Made by a program: the position numbers and the translations under genes
The notes under the pieces: model-generated
Seen by the model: the letters and a program-made list of their open reading frames with translations, nothing else
The model's database searches: none
What the model was told of the DNA's origin: nothing
DNA from: Polydactylus sextarius
Lineage: Eukaryota; Chordata; Actinopteri; Polynemidae
Reading direction: 5' to 3'
Assembly (NCBI GenBank): GCA_016801845.1
Contig: CM028918.1
Coordinates: 20,696,001-20,760,000 of the forward strand
DNA: 64,000 nucleotides
Shown: piece by piece, positions 60,260 to 64,000 of the stretch
Layout: the number at the start of each line of letters is the position of its first letter
Numbering within the stretch: position 1 is the stretch's first letter

Positions 60260-62480
60260 TCTGGTGGATGTAAAGCCCTCCACCATATTAAAGTGGCAGC
60301 ATAGGAATTACAGCTCAGTCCTTCATCTATCATGAGCTCTGGATAAGACCCAGATCACAGGTCAGCGAGGGCAAGATGCTGTTCAGTTGTAGGGGGTTTG
60401 AGCTCCTCAGAGATGAGGTGAGATGCTCAGATCAGAACCTCTGCTTCTTCGTGTTGAAATTATTCAGGATCAGCAGGAAACCATGAGACGGATCCTGAAC
60501 AGTCTGGACTGAAAACCATTTTCTGGTCTGGTACAAGGCCAGAAAATGTGCATCATTTGACTTCCTGTTCTGTCAAGTATGTCTGTTCAGCTGCAGTGTA
60601 ACAGCGTCAAACACTTGTGATATAGGATGTAAAACTGAATAACATGTGATCAACCCCTTTACTCTGCTCTGTTCTACAAACTGATCCCTGTGTTTAGCTT
60701 CTATGGCCGATCCAGATCCAAAAAGGTGGAGAGAATGGAGTCTGAGTCACCAGGACAAACTGAGTCACCATCTCGACGCTGATGCTTTGAATATTTTACC
60801 AACAGGGTTAAACTAAATTGTAAAAACACCTCTAAGTGAAACACAACTACAACTCCAAAGTACTACAAGCTGCATTCCTCATTTTTTAGCCTTATAGAAC
60901 ACAGGAGCTGCTGGTCTACAGCTGCCTCAGTCAGCCAGGTCCTCTATGTCACCGTGTGACTTTCAATAGTCGAAGTGTTCAGATCCTTCTGAAGAGAAAA
61001 CACCACAACATAACACTATCTATCTCACTGATAAAAGGTAGCTACAGACAAGCATGTGTGAGGTTAAATCACTGTTTTTCCTCAGCGAAGTCTGGTTAAT
61101 AAAAGAAAATAAGTTTAAGAGCAGATGAATAGAATCAAAACAGGTAAAACTAACAAAACTAAACACTCAGACGCGCACGCACACAAAGGTATCAAAGCAG
61201 CGGATGTGCGTCCTGTGGGGAGGCTCAGTGTGTGACAGTAATGAAGTCATGAAGATCCCAGGAGCCTCTGTAAAAACCTGCTCTGGGGGGCAGCTGTGTC
61301 TTCATCTCCGTCCAGTGTGTCCTTTAATTGGCTCAGAGCGATCAGTACACAGAGTCCAGCATCACTGCATGACTTCCCACCTCCTCTTCTCCTCTTCCCC
61401 ACTGGCCATGTCCCCTCCCCCTCTCCTCCAAATGAAGCATGATTTGACTTCATCTCCTTGTAGCTCTATGACCATTTTTAACAAACCCTGGCCTGTGGCC
61501 ATAGGCCCAGATCAAGATAAAGCCATCTTCGTCACTGAAGCCCACAGGAAAAAATGTTGTTTGTTCAACAGCCGTGGGGATGCTCTGAGTCCGCTCACCT
61601 CCTCTCCTCTGTTCTCACTTCCTCCCCCTCCTCATAACAACAACCCTATGAAGTCTAATTAGCGTGGCCCCTGTTGACAATCCAGAAAGATGCATTCTAG
61701 CATGAATGAGTGCGGCAGCCTGAAAGCACATTCTTCAGTTAAATTTACACAGACAATACATACCTGCAAAGTAGTGGAACAAATAGGAACAAAGTGAAAG
61801 TCATTTATTGGATCCAGCGTAATTCAGCACAAACAACTAATGTTTAATTTATGTTCCTCTGTTTATCACAATTGATCCTGAATGTTAAACTGATCTTTTC
61901 ACATATGATGTGCAACATTTCACTATGTGGCCCATCACAAGACAAATATATGTCCAACATAATAAAACGTGATGTGATGCTCTCTTCAGATAAAGTGAAG
62001 CATGTTCAGGTTAAAGAACAAACTGTCCAGTGTGTGCGACTTAGTGACATCTAGTGGCGAGGTTGCAGACTGCAACCAGCTCGATAGCTCTCGCTTCACA
62101 GTCCAGGTGTACAGGAGAACCTGCAGAAGCCCGAAGGGAGCATGAAAGACACTTCTCTCAGTTAGTGACTGGTTTGCCCCTTGTAGGCTCCTGTAGAAAG
62201 ATAGTTGACTCATAACAAAACCACAATGACTCCTATATCCATCTGATTACACACTAATAAAATCACAATTATGATCACTGTATTAAGCTTCTGCCAAGAA
62301 ATCAGACCAATCCTACACACTGTACCTTTTAATGTTTTTTTTAGTGCTGCAATTAACAGAGAGAGGTTAAGGTAATGATTTACAGCTGCCGTCCCACTCT
62401 GTCCATATGTCCTGTGTTGGCTGCACTGCACAGTTAAAATTCACAGGCTCTCTGGCAGGTGCTAGAGGCTGTGGAGTGAT

Positions 62481-62954
62481 TAAAGGCCAATTTATGCTCC
62501 CTTTACGTAAAAATGTACATCCGTTCCGTTCAGGGTCTTTATACTCCCCATGCGCGCTTTAATACAGCATGGCTGTTAACAACACATCCACTAGAGGGCA
62601 GAACAGAGTGCAGAGTTCTGAACTCTGACGTGAGTTTCAAACAATAACAAACATGGTGAAGGAGATCACAGCGCATATTCTAATAAAGAGATGAAAAGAG
62701 GCAGCACAGTTGACTGTGGCGGTCTGTGTGTCAAATACATTTTTCTGTTGTCTTCTTTGTTCCTGTCGCTGGTCGCTCTTGAGCTATACTGTGCACCACT
62801 GCCCTCACAAGTTCCAGTGGTATTACTCCGTTTGCTGCATACTGCTACGGATCACTAAGCTCCTGAAAATGGACCAAATTACACACATAATGATGGACGA
62901 AAGGTTCCATCTATCTCCATATGCGTATCCTGCGTAAAACGCAAATGGGCTTTA
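62481..62954. mobile_element. Harbinger-like MITE, about 0.47 kb
   Basis: The left end TTAAAGGCCAATTTATGCTCC and CTTTACGTAAA pair with the inverted right end TTAAAGCCCATTTGCGTTTT and ACGCAGG. Both are next to TTAAA-type sequence, consistent with a TWA target. The interior has no intact transposase. A 75-codon open frame inside it is not recognised. The superfamily is inferred from the terminal motif only. Confidence 0.55.
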
Positions 62955-63505
62955 ACGTGTATGAGGAGGGAAACCTCAACCCTCTGGTAAGACCAGCAGC
63001 AATCAGCTGAGCCACTGAAGAGCAGCAGGCAAATGTGAAGTCTTTTAGTGCGCGTGTTGTCAGAAAAGGGTCATTCGTCACTGAGATCAGCTGATCACAT
63101 GGCTCTGCAGCAGACCTTCAACCAATGTGAAACCAGACATGATCCTTACCACACTTCAGCCACACTTTGTTTTATGTGAGAGAGCAGTGGATGCTTAAGA
63201 CAAATGCACAATCAGGAAATGTTCCCAGACTTCCTGTCTGTAATCCACCATTATTGTGTATTACACAGTAAGAGGTGTCAGTCACAGATATTGTGCCAGT
63301 GTTGCACTTACATGGATTTCTGCCCTTGATATGTTAGGACTGCAATTTACTGGTTGAGCCAAATACATTTTATTTTTTTCAAATAAATTTCCATTAAAAT
63401 GACTCTATCATCAAATAAATATACACTGTACAGGACAGCCTCCATTCCCACAAGGCATTATGGGATACCTGTACCATAGAGGCAGCAACAGTGGGTCTGA
63501 CTTAC

Positions 63506-63600
63506 CGACTCCAGCTGGTCCATGAGTTTGACTAGGAACTTTCGGCACTCTGGTGTTTTACTGTCCAGCTTCATGCCAGTCTGCATCGCATAGAGCCGGC
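63506..63600 (-). CDS. vta1: vta1 exon 2, first MIT domain
   Basis: A 95-bp exon after a CTACAG acceptor. Its first two bases complete a codon from exon 1 (Cys in human). It reads RLYAMQTGMKLDSKTPECRK, FLVKLMDQLES and ends in phase 0 at GAGTCG followed by GTAAG. Human VTA1 has RLYAMQTGMKIDSKTPECRK and FLSKLMDQLEA, so only a few residues differ. It forms helices of the N-terminal MIT repeat that binds ESCRT-III tails. The first coding exon, about 38 codons in human, is to the right of the window. Confidence 0.97.
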
Positions 63601-64000
63601 CTGTAGGAGAGGACAGGGAGGAGAGGACAGAGGAAGGAGAGGACGGGGGAGGAGGGAAGATGAAAGATGGTGAAGATCAGACATCTTTCTTTACTGCTCA
63701 GTAAAAGTCCTCCACTGCCTTGTTCAAATGCCTGGCCAAGTCATTACACCAGGTCCTGATAAATTTTTCACAACCAGCTGCAGACATTTTCTTTTCCTCT
63801 GCAACAGATCAAAGCACCACCAAATCTCCGTCTGAGCAAGGACAGGCCTGGACGCAGAGAAGAATCTCAGTCAGAAATTCAACTCCCACAATCCCTCACC
63901 TGTCAATTAGTTCAGTGGGCTGAAGATTTAACACCTAAATCTTACAGATGATATGACTGACAGTCATATCTGCCAACAGGTCCTGCTGGTCCATAAAATG
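63601..64000 (-). other. vta1: vta1 intron 1, 3' end
   Basis: Sequence upstream of exon 2 up to the window edge, with a CT-rich tract on the transcribed strand before the acceptor (63,605-63,660). A 67-codon open frame here matches nothing known. Confidence 0.85.

Larger units (their letters stand above)
57743..63505 (-). other. vta1: vta1 intron 2 (5.8 kb)
   Basis: Bounded by GTAAGT-type sequence at exon 2 and CCAG at exon 3. It contains a GT run (58.56 kb), a palindromic MITE (60.08-60.26 kb) and a Harbinger-like MITE (62.48-62.95 kb). A 152-codon plus-strand open frame near 61.2-61.66 kb matches no family I know and is not called. Confidence 0.9.

Noticed and set aside
61204..61662. 152-codon plus-strand open frame in vta1 intron 2
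   Set aside because: It is Ser/Pro-rich from CT-rich DNA, antisense to vta1, with no recognised domain. Chance is the simplest explanation.
1..64000. tRNA, rRNA or CRISPR features
   Set aside because: No cloverleaf-compatible tRNA gene was seen beyond the SINE head, no rRNA-like segment, and no regularly spaced direct repeats. The organism is a eukaryote.

Overview
The window looks like ordinary vertebrate nuclear DNA from a teleost fish. It has small exons with GT-AG splice sites in kilobase introns, many CA/GT and CT/GA microsatellites, and decayed teleost-type repeats. It holds no operons, phage genes, CRISPR arrays or convincing RNA genes. Parts of two protein-coding genes are recognisable, both on the minus strand, so transcription runs right to left. 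I could not name the species.

Right two thirds (about 29.25-64 kb): vta1 (LIP5), the ESCRT-III/VPS4 cofactor. Seven coding exons are readable, from the second coding exon (63,506-63,600) to the last (30,774-30,919, with the stop codon). Their phases agree at every junction. They cover most of the tandem MIT region, the Pro/Gly-rich linker and the complete C-terminal VSL domain. The first coding exon (about 38 codons, judged from the human protein) lies beyond position 64,000. A 3'UTR of about 0.8-1.5 kb probably follows, with two possible poly(A) signals.

Left end (1-171): one exon of adgrg6 (gpr126), an adhesion GPCR, encoding the start of its extracellular CUB domain. Between it and a CpG-rich block at about 22.6-23.3 kb lies what I infer to be its large first intron or introns. 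The block holds a strong minus-strand splice donor at 22,804 and is the best candidate for the adgrg6 promoter and 5'UTR exon. I could not securely identify the signal-peptide exon. The order vta1 then adgrg6 on one strand matches the human arrangement.

The rest is intronic or intergenic DNA with repeats: three decayed LINE fragments (two with a recognisable reverse transcriptase active-site motif), a tRNA-derived SINE with A and B boxes, several short nonautonomous DNA transposons (mariner-like, hAT-like, Harbinger-like and palindromic), a four-copy dispersed repeat inside vta1 introns, and many microsatellites. I found no undescribed biological system. The most useful observations concern vta1 linker splicing: exons 6 and 7 both preserve frame, exon 7 has a NAGNAG acceptor and a CA repeat just after its donor, and exon 6 uses a CT microsatellite as its polypyrimidine tract.
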